A stretch of DNA of 64,000 bases from Brevibacterium sp. RIT 803 (GTDB lineage: Bacteria; Actinomycetota; Actinomycetes; Actinomycetales; Brevibacteriaceae), in the NCBI RefSeq assembly GCF_016892625.1, contig NZ_JAFEMW010000004.1, positions 186,001 to 250,000 on the forward strand. The letters run 5' to 3'. Under the pieces are notes generated by a model. The model worked only from the letters and a program-made list of their open reading frames with translations. It was not told the DNA's origin and searched no databases. Shown here piece by piece: positions 28,159 to 36,506 of the stretch. Each line of letters begins with the position of its first letter. The first letter of the stretch is position 1. Made by a program: the position numbers and the translations under genes.

Positions 28159-28204
28159 GCGTCGAAACACGCACGTGCACAACCGTTATTCGACGCGCAG
28201 CCCG
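28151..28204 (+). repeat. Downstream palindromic repeat flanking the HTH-nuclease gene
   Basis: CGGGTTAAGCGTCGAA pairs imperfectly with TTCGACGCGCAGCCCG around a central CACGTG. It is homologous along its whole length to the repeat at 27021-27076. Its left arm supplies the TAA stop of the nuclease gene. It could also terminate cls transcripts from the other side. Confidence 0.7.
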
Positions 28205-28264
28205 CGTATCGCTGGGGCTGGGGGCTGGGGGCATGTGATTCGGGCTGACGCGGTCGCCACAGAC

Positions 28265-29737
28265 TCACTGCAGCGACGAGGTCAGCCTCATCACGGACTC
28301 CAGGTAGCGGCGAATATAGGGTCGCTGCTCCCATTCCTCGAGGGAGAGCTCACGGCTCGTACGTTGGTAGTCCACGACCACCTCGGCGATGTCGTCGACC
28401 AGGTCTCCGCCAGTAGTCAGCAGGCTGATCTCATAGTTGAGGCCGAATGAGCGCATGTCCAGATTCGAGGACCCCATCACCGCGTACTCGTCATCGACGA
28501 TGAGGCACTTCGTGTGCAGAACCTGCGGCTTCGGGTAGAGGAAGATCCGCACCCCCGCCTCGAGCAGCGACCGGTAGTACGAGGATTGGGCATAGTCGAC
28601 CATGAACTGATCGGCCTGTTCACTGACGTAGAGTTCAACGGCGACCCCGCGCTCGGCGGCGGTGACGACGGCGGCCAGTAGGGATTCATCGGGCACGAAG
28701 TACGGGCTCACGATCGCCAGGCGGTTCTGTGCCAGATACATCAGCGAGCTGAAGATCTTGAGGTTCGGTTCGGTGGTGAAGCCGGGGCCCGAGGGCACGA
28801 GCTGCATGGCACTCGTCTGGCCGCCCACATCTGGTTCGTAAGCGTCGCGCTCATATGACCTGATCCCCAGGGATTCTCCGCACTCGGTGTACCAGTCGGT
28901 GGCGAACACCGCTTCGACGGCGGCGACGATGGGTCCGGAGAGTTCGACCATGATGTCGTGCCAGGCCCGTCCGACCTTCACGTTCGCCTTCTTCAGGTAC
29001 GAGGAGTCGATCATGTTCTGCGATCCCATCATCGCCTTCTTCCCGTCGACGACGAGCAGCTTGCGGTGATTGCGCAGATCGATGCGCCTGGTCTTGCCGC
29101 GCCAGGGGATGAAGGGAAGCATAAGGTGCCAGTCGATTCCGCCGTTGGTCAGGCGTTTGCCCAGACGGTGGAATCCCGGATACTTGCGAGAGCCGATGTG
29201 GTCGAAGAGAACCCTGACCTTCACGCCCCGGTCTGCGGCACGTTCGAGGGCCCTGAAGAAGACGTCGGTCGTCGAGTCCCAGGCCATTATGTAGATCTCG
29301 ACATGCGCGTATTCGCGGGCCTCGTCGACGAGGCTGGCCATGCGCGCGATGCTGGCCTCGTAGTCGGAGATGACACCGTGGCTGTCGCCGGTGACCATCG
29401 GCAGGGCCGTGAGTCTGCGCCCGAGCTGGGCGATCGACACGAAGCCGGGGGCGGTCTGCAGCGATCGAGGCACGTCGGGCAGATCGTCGGCACCTTCGTG
29501 CATGAGCTCATCGGCCTGGGCCTGGATGCGAGCCCGCCGTCGGTTGATGTAGGGGCTGCCGAGCATGAGGAACAGAGGGATCCCGACGATCGGCACAAAC
29601 AGGATCAGCAGCAGCCAGGCCGAGGACGACGAGGGCCTGCGGTCCTCAGGGACGACGCCGACGGCGATGATCTTCACCGCGTATTCGACGACGATCCATC
29701 CCACGCCCAGGACGGACGCCACGACACTGAGATCCAC
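28265..29737 (-). CDS. cls: Cardiolipin synthase
   Basis: A ~490-residue phospholipase-D-superfamily enzyme that joins phosphatidyl groups to make cardiolipin at the membrane. There are two N-terminal helices (WIVVEYAVKIIAVGVV and SAWLLLILFVPIVGIPLFLM). The two HKD motifs are HRKLLVVDGKKAMMGSQN and HTKCLIVDDEYAVMGSSNLD. AGGAGG touches the first GTG (29743) directly but is six bases from a second in-frame GTG at 29737, which is therefore chosen. Monocistronic. Confidence 0.93.
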   Translation of the reverse strand: MDLSVVASVLGVGWIVVEYAVKIIAVGVVPEDRRPSSSSAWLLLILFVPIVGIPLFLMLGSPYINRRRARIQAQADELMHEGADDLPDVPRSLQTAPGFVSIAQLGRRLTALPMVTGDSHGVISDYEASIARMASLVDEAREYAHVEIYIMAWDSTTDVFFRALERAADRGVKVRVLFDHIGSRKYPGFHRLGKRLTNGGIDWHLMLPFIPWRGKTRRIDLRNHRKLLVVDGKKAMMGSQNMIDSSYLKKANVKVGRAWHDIMVELSGPIVAAVEAVFATDWYTECGESLGIRSYERDAYEPDVGGQTSAMQLVPSGPGFTTEPNLKIFSSLMYLAQNRLAIVSPYFVPDESLLAAVVTAAERGVAVELYVSEQADQFMVDYAQSSYYRSLLEAGVRIFLYPKPQVLHTKCLIVDDEYAVMGSSNLDMRSFGLNYEISLLTTGGDLVDDIAEVVVDYQRTSRELSLEEWEQRPYIRRYLESVMRLTSSLQ

Positions 29738-29805
29738 GCACACCCTCCTGTACTCGGCTTATCCTCTGTTCCACACTAACGGAGCCCGCCCCAGACAGAT
29801 GACAG

Positions 29806-29869
29806 CACCGCCCGCCGAGGTGGCCCTCCACTTCCGTATGGAAATATCGAGCCGCCTCGGCGGGCGGTG
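29806..29869 (-). terminator. Long hairpin after the acyl-CoA dehydrogenase gene
   Basis: A 19-bp stem with one G-T wobble (arms 29806-29824 and 29851-29869, core CACCGCCCGCCGAGG) encloses a 26-base loop. It lies 16 bases beyond the acyl-CoA dehydrogenase stop and ends the carboxylase operon. Confidence 0.72.
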
Positions 29870-29884
29870 TGATTGCGGCTGAGC

Positions 29885-31057
29885 TCAGATGCCGAGTTCG
29901 CGGGCGATGAGCATGAGCTGGACCTCGGTCGTGCCTTCGCCGACTTCGAGGATCTTCGAGTCGCGGTAGTGGCGGGCGACAAGGTATTCGTTCATGAAGC
30001 CGTAGCCGCCGTGGATCTGCGTGGCGTCGCGGGCGTTGTCCATCGCCGCCTCACCGGCAACCATCTTCGCGATCGCGGCTTCCTTCTTGAACGGAAGTCC
30101 TGCCATCATGCGCGATGCCGCGAGGTAGTACGCGGAACGGGCTGCGACGACGCGGGCCTCCATCCGGGCGATCTTGAAGGAGATCCCCTGGAAGTCGGAG
30201 ATCGGCTTGCCGAATGCCTGACGCTCCTTCGCGTACTTCACGGATTCGTCGACACAGCCTTGAGCGGCACCGACGGACAGCGCGCCCACGGCGATGCGGC
30301 CCTCGTCGAGGATGCGCAGGAAGTTCGCGTAGCCGCGCCCCCGCTCGCCCAGCAGGTTCGCTTCGGGCACCTCCACGTTGTCGAAGGTCAGCGGATGCGT
30401 GTCCGATGAGTTCCAGCCGACCTTGTCATAGGCGGGCTCGGCAGTGAAGCCGGGGGTGCCCGTCGGGATCATGATCGTCGAGATCTCGGGGACCTCGCGG
30501 CCGGAGCCGGAGGTTCGGGTTCCGGTCACTGCGGTGGCTGTGACCAGTCGCGTAATGTCGGTGCCCGAGTTCGTGATGAAGCACTTTCCGCCGTTGACCG
30601 TCCAGGTGCCGTTCTCCAGGGTGGCCTTGGTCCGCGTGCCGCCGGCGTCGGATCCTGCTTCCGGTTCGGTCAGTCCGAAGGCGGCCAGCCCGGAGGCGTC
30701 GGTGAGCTTGGGCAGCCACTCGTGCTTCTGCTCCTCGGTGCCGAACCGATAGATCGGCATCGCTCCCAGGGAGACTCCGGCCTCCAGCGTGATGGCCAGC
30801 GACTGGTTGACGCGCGCAATCTCCTCGATGGCAAGCGTCAGCGCGAAGTAGTCCCCGCCCATGCCGCCGTATTCTTCGTCGAAGGGCAGCCCGAACAGGC
30901 CCATCTGCCCCATCTTCTTCACGAGTTCGTAGGGGAACTCGTGCTTGGCATCGAGTTCGGCGGACACTGGCGCGACTTCTTCGTCAGCGAACTTCGCGAC
31001 GCCGGCACGCAGGTCTTCGTATTCTTCGGGCAGCATGCCCGGAACGAAAGCTGTCAT
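29885..31057 (-). CDS. Acyl-CoA dehydrogenase (AcdH-like)
   Basis: A 390-residue FAD enzyme that puts a double bond into short or branched acyl-CoA. Signature regions: AAFGLTEPEAGSDAGG, CFITNSGTDIT, ERQAFGKPISDFQ, DATQIHGGYGFMNEY and EVGEGTTEVQLMLIARE. The Glu in GEGTT sits at the catalytic-base position of the MCAD/SCAD group, not the isovaleryl-CoA dehydrogenase position. It therefore looks like the Streptomyces AcdH type. GGGGAGGAAATC fixes ATG 31057. It is downstream of carboxylase alpha and beta; branched-chain amino-acid breakdown is inferred. Confidence 0.92.
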   Translation of the reverse strand: MTAFVPGMLPEEYEDLRAGVAKFADEEVAPVSAELDAKHEFPYELVKKMGQMGLFGLPFDEEYGGMGGDYFALTLAIEEIARVNQSLAITLEAGVSLGAMPIYRFGTEEQKHEWLPKLTDASGLAAFGLTEPEAGSDAGGTRTKATLENGTWTVNGGKCFITNSGTDITRLVTATAVTGTRTSGSGREVPEISTIMIPTGTPGFTAEPAYDKVGWNSSDTHPLTFDNVEVPEANLLGERGRGYANFLRILDEGRIAVGALSVGAAQGCVDESVKYAKERQAFGKPISDFQGISFKIARMEARVVAARSAYYLAASRMMAGLPFKKEAAIAKMVAGEAAMDNARDATQIHGGYGFMNEYLVARHYRDSKILEVGEGTTEVQLMLIARELGI

Positions 31058-31100
31058 GATTTCCTCCCCGCTGTATGCGTGGTCAGTGAGTTTCTGGTGG

Positions 31101-33119
31101 TCAGTTGCTTGCTGCTGCTGCTTCGTCAGCTGCTTCTGCGGCGGCCTCGTCGACGACGGTGGCGAGCACCTCGTCAAGGCCGACCTGGACACCCTGGACT
31201 GCGGTGACGGTGACGATTCCCGTGGCCGGTGCGGTGAGCACGTGCTCCATCTTCATCGCCTCGACGACGACGATCGGATCGCCCTGATCGACGTGGTCTC
31301 CGGACTCCACTCGGACGGCGACGACGGATCCGGGCATCGGGGCGAGCACCTCGGCGCCGTCGAGCCCCGGAGTCAGGGACGTATCGGCCTGAGGTCGGAC
31401 GAAGGCGTGGACGCCCTGGTCGCTGCTGATCCAAATGCTGCGCTCGCGAGCATCGGAGAACACACGAGCTGTGTGTTGAACACCGTCGATGAGAACGTGC
31501 CAGAGACCGCTGTCATCGACGGAGACATCGCCGAGGTGTGATTCGACTTCGGTGACGTCTCCCCCGGAGCTCAGCGCCACGGTGGGATGGAAGTCCGGAC
31601 GTGAGGTCCGCCAAGCTGATGGCCTCCCCCACGCCGAGGTGGTTGCGGAATTCTGCGCCAACTGAGCTGCCGTGATCGCTCCGGTCAGTTCGGTTCCGGC
31701 ACGACCGCCGGTGACGAGCACGGCCGCAACGGCAAGCTGACGGTCGTTCTCGCTCGGTGCATGCGCGAGCTGGTCCTCACTGAGGTCGTCGATGAGTGAG
31801 GTGTCGAGATCGCCGGAGATCACTGTGTCGAGGTTGATGAGCGTGCGCAGGAAGTCGATGTTAGTGACGATTCCGGGCACGGCCGAGGCGGCGAGTGCGG
31901 CATCGAGGCGCGCTATGGCTGAGGCCCGGTCCGGGGCGTGGACGATGAGTTTGGCGATCATCGGGTCGTAGTCTGAAGCGATCGTCTGTCCGGCTTCGAG
32001 TCCGGCATCGACGCGGATGCCCTCACCTTCGGGGAAGACGACGTCGAGGGCACGACCTCCGGTGGGAAGGAATCCGCGCGAGGGGTCCTCTGCATAGATG
32101 CGCGCCTCGATCGAATGACCGGTCATCGTGATGTCGTCCTGGCTCAGTGCCAGCTCTTCACCTGCACCGACGCGCAGCTGGAGCTCAACGAGATCGATGC
32201 CCGTGACCTCTTCGGTCACCGGATGCTCGACCTGCAGCCGGGTGTTCATCTCCATGAAGAAGAACTCGTCGGGACGGTCGGCACCGACGATGAACTCGAC
32301 CGTGCCTGCCCCGCGGTATCCTACGGACTTCGCGGTCTCACAGGCCGCTTGGCCGATCCGTGCCCGGGTTGCCTCGTCGAGCAATGCCGAAGGAGCTTCC
32401 TCGATGACCTTCTGGTGGCGGCGCTGCAGCGAGCACTCGCGTTCGCCGAGGTGGATGACATTGCCGTGCGAATCGGCCATCACCTGGACCTCGATGTGAC
32501 GCGGGGTCGCGACAAGCCGTTCGAGGAACAGCGTGTCATCACCGAAGGAACTCGCGGCCTCACGGCGGGCGGTGTCCAGTGCTGCGGACAGTTCAGAGGG
32601 CTCGAAGACCGCGTGCATGCCCTTTCCACCACCACCGGCGGAGGGTTTGATGAGCACCGGGAAGCCGATGTCGGCCGAAGCCGCCACGAGGGCCTCGTTG
32701 CTCATGGCGGCGTCCTTGGTGCCGGGCACCAGGGGAACACCACGCTGGGAGACGGCGTTCTTCGCGGTGATCTTATCGCCCATGGTGCGGATGGCTTCGG
32801 CGCCGGGGCCCAGGAAGACGATTCCCGCGGTGTCACAGGCGGCAGAGAAATCAGCGTTCTCCGACAGGAATCCGTAGCCGGGGTGAATCGCCTCGGCGCC
32901 GGTGGTCTTGGCCGCGGCGATGACCTTGTCGATGCGCAGGTATGACTCGGAGGCCTGCGCCGGCCCCAGGTGCACGGCGGTGTCGGCGGACTTGACGTGG
33001 GCGGCGTGGGCATCGGCGTCGGAGTAGACGGCGACTGTTCTGATGCCCAGTCGGCGGCAGGTGCGGATGACGCGCAGCGCGATTTCGCCGCGGTTGGCGA
33101 TGAGTACGGTATTGAACAT
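31101..33119 (-). CDS. Biotin-dependent acyl-CoA carboxylase alpha subunit
   Basis: A ~672-residue subunit with biotin carboxylase at the N-terminus and biotin carrier at the C-terminus. [20 protein letters not shown] opens the carboxylase. [14 protein letters not shown], the ATP-grasp loop [12 protein letters not shown] and [16 protein letters not shown] follow. The biotinyl domain has EAMKMEHVL with the biotinylated Lys at about 623. The context (beta subunit directly upstream at 8 bases, acyl-CoA dehydrogenase downstream) fits 3-methylcrotonyl-CoA carboxylase; propionyl/acetyl-CoA cannot be excluded. The last ~15 residues are an Ala/Glu-rich tail. Confidence 0.9.
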   Translation of the reverse strand: MFNTVLIANRGEIALRVIRTCRRLGIRTVAVYSDADAHAAHVKSADTAVHLGPAQASESYLRIDKVIAAAKTTGAEAIHPGYGFLSENADFSAACDTAGIVFLGPGAEAIRTMGDKITAKNAVSQRGVPLVPGTKDAAMSNEALVAASADIGFPVLIKPSAGGGGKGMHAVFEPSELSAALDTARREAASSFGDDTLFLERLVATPRHIEVQVMADSHGNVIHLGERECSLQRRHQKVIEEAPSALLDEATRARIGQAACETAKSVGYRGAGTVEFIVGADRPDEFFFMEMNTRLQVEHPVTEEVTGIDLVELQLRVGAGEELALSQDDITMTGHSIEARIYAEDPSRGFLPTGGRALDVVFPEGEGIRVDAGLEAGQTIASDYDPMIAKLIVHAPDRASAIARLDAALAASAVPGIVTNIDFLRTLINLDTVISGDLDTSLIDDLSEDQLAHAPSENDRQLAVAAVLVTGGRAGTELTGAITAAQLAQNSATTSAWGRPSAWRTSRPDFHPTVALSSGGDVTEVESHLGDVSVDDSGLWHVLIDGVQHTARVFSDARERSIWISSDQGVHAFVRPQADTSLTPGLDGAEVLAPMPGSVVAVRVESGDHVDQGDPIVVVEAMKMEHVLTAPATGIVTVTAVQGVQVGLDEVLATVVDEAAAEAADEAAAASN

Positions 33120-33127
33120 GGATGAGC

Positions 33128-34741
33128 TCACATTCTGAAAACGCCGTAGCCGCTGGCATTCAGCGGGCGTTCCATGGGTCCGAAACGGGCGAGTTCGAGT
33201 GCCAGGGACAGCACCTGACGGGTGTCGGTGGGTTCGATGATTCCGTCGTCCCAGAGGCGGGCCGTCGAGTAGTACGGGTTGCCCTGAGCTTCGTACTGAT
33301 CGCGGACCGGCTGCTTGAACGTGTCTTCCTCCTCGGCACTCCAGGTCTCGCCACGGCCTTCGATCTGGTCGCGTTTGACCGTTGAGAGCACGCTGGCGGC
33401 CTGTTCGCCGCCCATGACGGAGATGCGGGCGTTGGGCCACATCCACAGGAAGCGAGGTGAGTAGGCGCGACCGCACATCGAGTAGTTGCCTGCGCCGAAG
33501 GAACCGCCGATGACGACGGTGAACTTGGGCACTCGGGCGGTGGCGACGGCGTTGACCATCTTCGCTCCGTGTTTGGCGATGCCGCCGGCTTCGTAGTCGC
33601 GGCCGACCATGAAGCCCGAGATGTTCTGGAGGAAGATCAGCGGCACGCTGCGCTGGTCGCAGAGTTCGATGAAGTGGGCGCCCTTCTGCGCGGACTCGCC
33701 GAAGAGGATGCCGTTGTTCGCCACGATTCCCACCGGGTGTCCGTCGAGGTGGGCGAAGCCGGTGATGAGGCTGGTGCCGTATTCGGCCTTGAATTCGTGG
33801 AATTCGGAGGCGTCGACGAGGCGGGCGATGACCTCGCGGACATCGTAGGGAGTCCTCGAATCGACGGGGACGACCGAAGTGAGCTCCTCGGGAGAGTGCA
33901 GCGGTTCGCGGGCTTCGACGATGTCCCAGTTGGCCGCCGGCTTCGGTCCCAGCGTGGAGACGATGTCGCGCATGATCTCCAGGGCGTGGGAGTCGTTGGC
34001 CGCGAGGTGATCGGTGACTCCGGAGACGCGTGAGTGGAGTGCTCCGCCGCCGAGGTCCTCTGCGCTGACTTCCTCCCCTGTGGCTGCTTTGACCAGCGGT
34101 GGGCCGCCGAGGAAGATCGTGCCCTGTTCACTGACGATGATCGATTCGTCGGCCATGGCCGGAACGTAGGCACCGCCAGCGGTGCAGGAACCGAGAACGG
34201 CTGCCAGCTGCGGGATGCCTGCGGCGGAGAGCGTGGCCTGGTTGAAGAAGATCCGGCCGAAGTGCTCACGGTCGGGGAATACGTCGTCCTGGTTCGGCAG
34301 GTTGGCTCCGCCCGAATCGACGAGGTAGATGCACGGAAGATTGTTCTCCTTGGCGATCTCCTGGGCGCGCAGGTGCTTCTTCACCGTGACGGGATAGTAG
34401 GTCCCGCCCTTGGCCGTGGCGTCGTTGGCGACGATGATGCACTCGCGTCCGTTGACACGGCCGATGCCCGTGATGATTCCCGCTCCGGGACTGGCATCGT
34501 CGTACATGCCGTTGGCTGCCAGGGGCGAGAGTTCGAGGAACGCTGTGCCCGGGTCGAGGAGATTCTCGACGCGCTCGCGTGGAAGCAGCTTGCCGCGGTC
34601 GATGTGGCGCTGCCTGGATTTTTCGGGTCCGCCCAGGGCCGTGACCCTGATCCGCTCCCGGAGTTCAGCGATGAGTTCGGCATGGGCCTCGGCGTTCGCC
34701 TGCCCCGTTGCCGGACTGACCGCAGTTCCCACTGCTCTCAT
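33128..34741 (-). CDS. Acyl-CoA carboxylase beta subunit (methylcrotonyl-CoA type)
   Basis: A ~537-residue carboxyltransferase that moves CO2 from biotin to the acyl-CoA. The order [57 protein letters not shown] and [15 protein letters not shown] is the methylcrotonyl-CoA carboxylase beta pattern rather than AccD5-like propionyl type. The oxyanion-hole Gly-rich segments and [17 protein letters not shown] in the C-half agree. A GGGGAG ribosome site selects ATG 34741 over 34753. It starts just inside the TetR operator region and heads the operon. Confidence 0.92.
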   Translation of the reverse strand: MRAVGTAVSPATGQANAEAHAELIAELRERIRVTALGGPEKSRQRHIDRGKLLPRERVENLLDPGTAFLELSPLAANGMYDDASPGAGIITGIGRVNGRECIIVANDATAKGGTYYPVTVKKHLRAQEIAKENNLPCIYLVDSGGANLPNQDDVFPDREHFGRIFFNQATLSAAGIPQLAAVLGSCTAGGAYVPAMADESIIVSEQGTIFLGGPPLVKAATGEEVSAEDLGGGALHSRVSGVTDHLAANDSHALEIMRDIVSTLGPKPAANWDIVEAREPLHSPEELTSVVPVDSRTPYDVREVIARLVDASEFHEFKAEYGTSLITGFAHLDGHPVGIVANNGILFGESAQKGAHFIELCDQRSVPLIFLQNISGFMVGRDYEAGGIAKHGAKMVNAVATARVPKFTVVIGGSFGAGNYSMCGRAYSPRFLWMWPNARISVMGGEQAASVLSTVKRDQIEGRGETWSAEEEDTFKQPVRDQYEAQGNPYYSTARLWDDGIIEPTDTRQVLSLALELARFGPMERPLNASGYGVFRM

Positions 34742-34755
34742 TCCACTCCCCATTT

Positions 34756-34775
34756 CAGTTAATATTTGTTAACTG
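34756..34775. promoter_or_regulatory. CAGTTAA-N6-TTAACTG operator between carboxylase and TetR gene
   Basis: Perfect 7-bp arms with a 6-base spacer, in the gap between divergent genes and 14 bases upstream of the carboxylase start. The adjacent TetR regulator is the obvious ligand, controlling both directions. Confidence 0.65.
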
Positions 34776-34859
34776 ACTGCTATGATACTGCTCAAAGGCC
34801 ATTGTGACAATGCGCACGATCGAGCAGACCACGACCCGGGTGCGAACAACGGAGATGAA

Positions 34860-35501
34860 GTGACCGATATGGAGCCGAAAGCATCTACGCGCTCAGCGAC
34901 GGCAGGGACGGGATCCGCGAGGACCACCCGCGCAGCGGCGAAGGCCGCGCGTCGTGAGCAGCTGCTCTCAGTGGCGAAGACCCTCTACGCTCAGCATGGT
35001 TTCCACGGGGTCCGCCTCGATGATCTGGGCAAAGGCGCCGGGATCTCCGCCCCGGCGGTCTATCGCCATTTCGAATCGAAGGAAGCGGTCCTCGAGGAGC
35101 TGCTCGTCGGGATCTCCGAGTATCTGAACTCGGGCGGGGACGCGATCATCGCCCGTCATGAGAACGACGAGGCCGCCTCGGCGCTGGTCGAGCTCATCGA
35201 TTTCCATGTCGCCTTCGCCATGAGCGAGCCCGAGCTCATTCGGATTCAGGATCGCGACCTCGCGGCACTTCCCGAGTCCTCACGTCGCACGGTCCGTCGC
35301 CTGCAGAGAAGCTATGTCAGCCACTGGGCTGAGGTAGTGGCGCGCGCCAACCCGGATTGGTCGATCGATGCCGCGACAGTGCGTGTCCACGCAGTCTTCG
35401 GCATGATCAATTCGACCCCGTACCAGGCCAGGCGCTCAAGCGCCGAGGTGGTCGGGGTCGAATTGCGCGCCGCCGCTCTCGCGGCGCTGGGTCTCGCCTG
35501 A
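34860..35501 (+). CDS. TetR-family regulator
   Basis: A ~213-residue repressor. The helix-turn-helix AQHGFHGVRLDDLGKGAGIS followed by APAVYRHFESKEAVLEELL is canonical TetR. The C-terminal ligand domain includes IRIQDRDLAALP. The GTG at 34860, with GGAG five bases before it, is chosen; the frame extends to 34782 without a good ribosome site and an ATG lies at 34869. Divergent from the carboxylase operon, with the palindromic operator between; a CoA-thioester ligand is inferred. Confidence 0.88.
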   Translation: MTDMEPKASTRSATAGTGSARTTRAAAKAARREQLLSVAKTLYAQHGFHGVRLDDLGKGAGISAPAVYRHFESKEAVLEELLVGISEYLNSGGDAIIARHENDEAASALVELIDFHVAFAMSEPELIRIQDRDLAALPESSRRTVRRLQRSYVSHWAEVVARANPDWSIDAATVRVHAVFGMINSTPYQARRSSAEVVGVELRAAALAALGLA

Positions 35502-35507
35502 CGTCGC

Positions 35508-36428
35508 TCAGGGGACGATGACGATCTTTCCGCGTGTATGTCCGGTGGCACTGGCCTTGAAGGCCTCAGGCACCTGGTCGAGCCCGTATGTGTCGGCGAC
35601 TTCGACCGTGAGCTCGCCCGAGTCGACGAGTTCGGCCACCCGCGCGGTCTGCGAGCCGTAGGGGCGCACCCAGATGTAGCGTCCTCCATGTTCGGCCGCT
35701 GAGGGGTCTGCGACGGAGGCATGCGCTCCGCCGTCCTTCAGCACCGCAAGGGTGGTTTCGAGCATTTCTCCGACGAAGTCGACGACCCCGTCGATCGGGC
35801 CGCCCGCGATCTCGAGAACACGATCGCTGAGTCCGTCCCCGTAGGTGATAGGTTCGACGCCGAGAGTGCGCAGGTAGTCATGATTGGCCTCTGACGCGGT
35901 GCCGATGACTCGGGCGCCGAAGGCCTTCGCGATCTGCACGGCGAAGCTGCCCACTCCCCCGGATGCCCCGTGGACGAGCACGGTCTTTCCGTTGATGCCG
36001 CCCAGCGCTTCGAGGGTGCGCAGAGCAGTGCCGCCGGCCAGAGGCAGTCCACCGGCCTGTTCCCAGCTGAGGCTCTTCGGCTTGGCGGCGACCGCGTGGA
36101 CGGGCACCGCGACCTTCTCTGCGAAGGTGCCCGCACTCAGCACGTCTTTGCGGGCGTAGGCGATGACTTCGTCACCGATTTCGAATTCGGGGGTGTCTGC
36201 TCCGAGCCCGATGACGACTCCCGCGACGTCCCATCCTGGAGTGACGGGGAACTGGACGGGCATGATGGCGTCGAGGTGACCGCCGACCAGTTTCCAGTCA
36301 ACCGGGTTCACACCCGCTGCGCGGACCTCGATGAGAACGGATGCCGGCGGGACTTTCGGGTCATCGACGTCACGGACCGTGATGTCGTCGAAGTCATCGG
36401 TGTACTGGTCATAGACTGCTGCACGCAT
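35508..36428 (-). CDS. Quinone-oxidoreductase-like NADP-dependent protein
   Basis: A ~306-residue medium-chain dehydrogenase/reductase without structural zinc Cys. VLIEVRAAGVNPVDWKLVGG, FPVTPGWDVAGVV, NAD(P) motif VLVHGASGGVGSFAVQIA and the closing TGHTRGKIVIV are the QOR-type blocks. Substrate unknown. The ATG at 36428 is chosen. Its GGAAGG ribosome site lies in the left arm of the upstream terminator hairpin, which could dampen initiation. Convergent with the TetR gene, six bases apart. Confidence 0.88.
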   Translation of the reverse strand: MRAAVYDQYTDDFDDITVRDVDDPKVPPASVLIEVRAAGVNPVDWKLVGGHLDAIMPVQFPVTPGWDVAGVVIGLGADTPEFEIGDEVIAYARKDVLSAGTFAEKVAVPVHAVAAKPKSLSWEQAGGLPLAGGTALRTLEALGGINGKTVLVHGASGGVGSFAVQIAKAFGARVIGTASEANHDYLRTLGVEPITYGDGLSDRVLEIAGGPIDGVVDFVGEMLETTLAVLKDGGAHASVADPSAAEHGGRYIWVRPYGSQTARVAELVDSGELTVEVADTYGLDQVPEAFKASATGHTRGKIVIVP

Positions 36429-36430
36429 AA

Positions 36431-36485
36431 CGGCGGCCTTCCGGTAGTCATCAGTGGATAGCTGATGAACACCGAAAGGCCGCCG
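36431..36485 (-). terminator. Hairpin between fadB and the oxidoreductase gene
   Basis: Arms CGGCGGCCTTCCGG and CCGAAAGGCCGCCG pair 13 of 14, with an inner CATCAG/CTGATG stem. It follows the fadB stop by 21 bases. Its distal arm contains the oxidoreductase ribosome site. Confidence 0.68.
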
Positions 36486-36506
36486 CACTATTCCTGCGTG
36501 CAGTTC

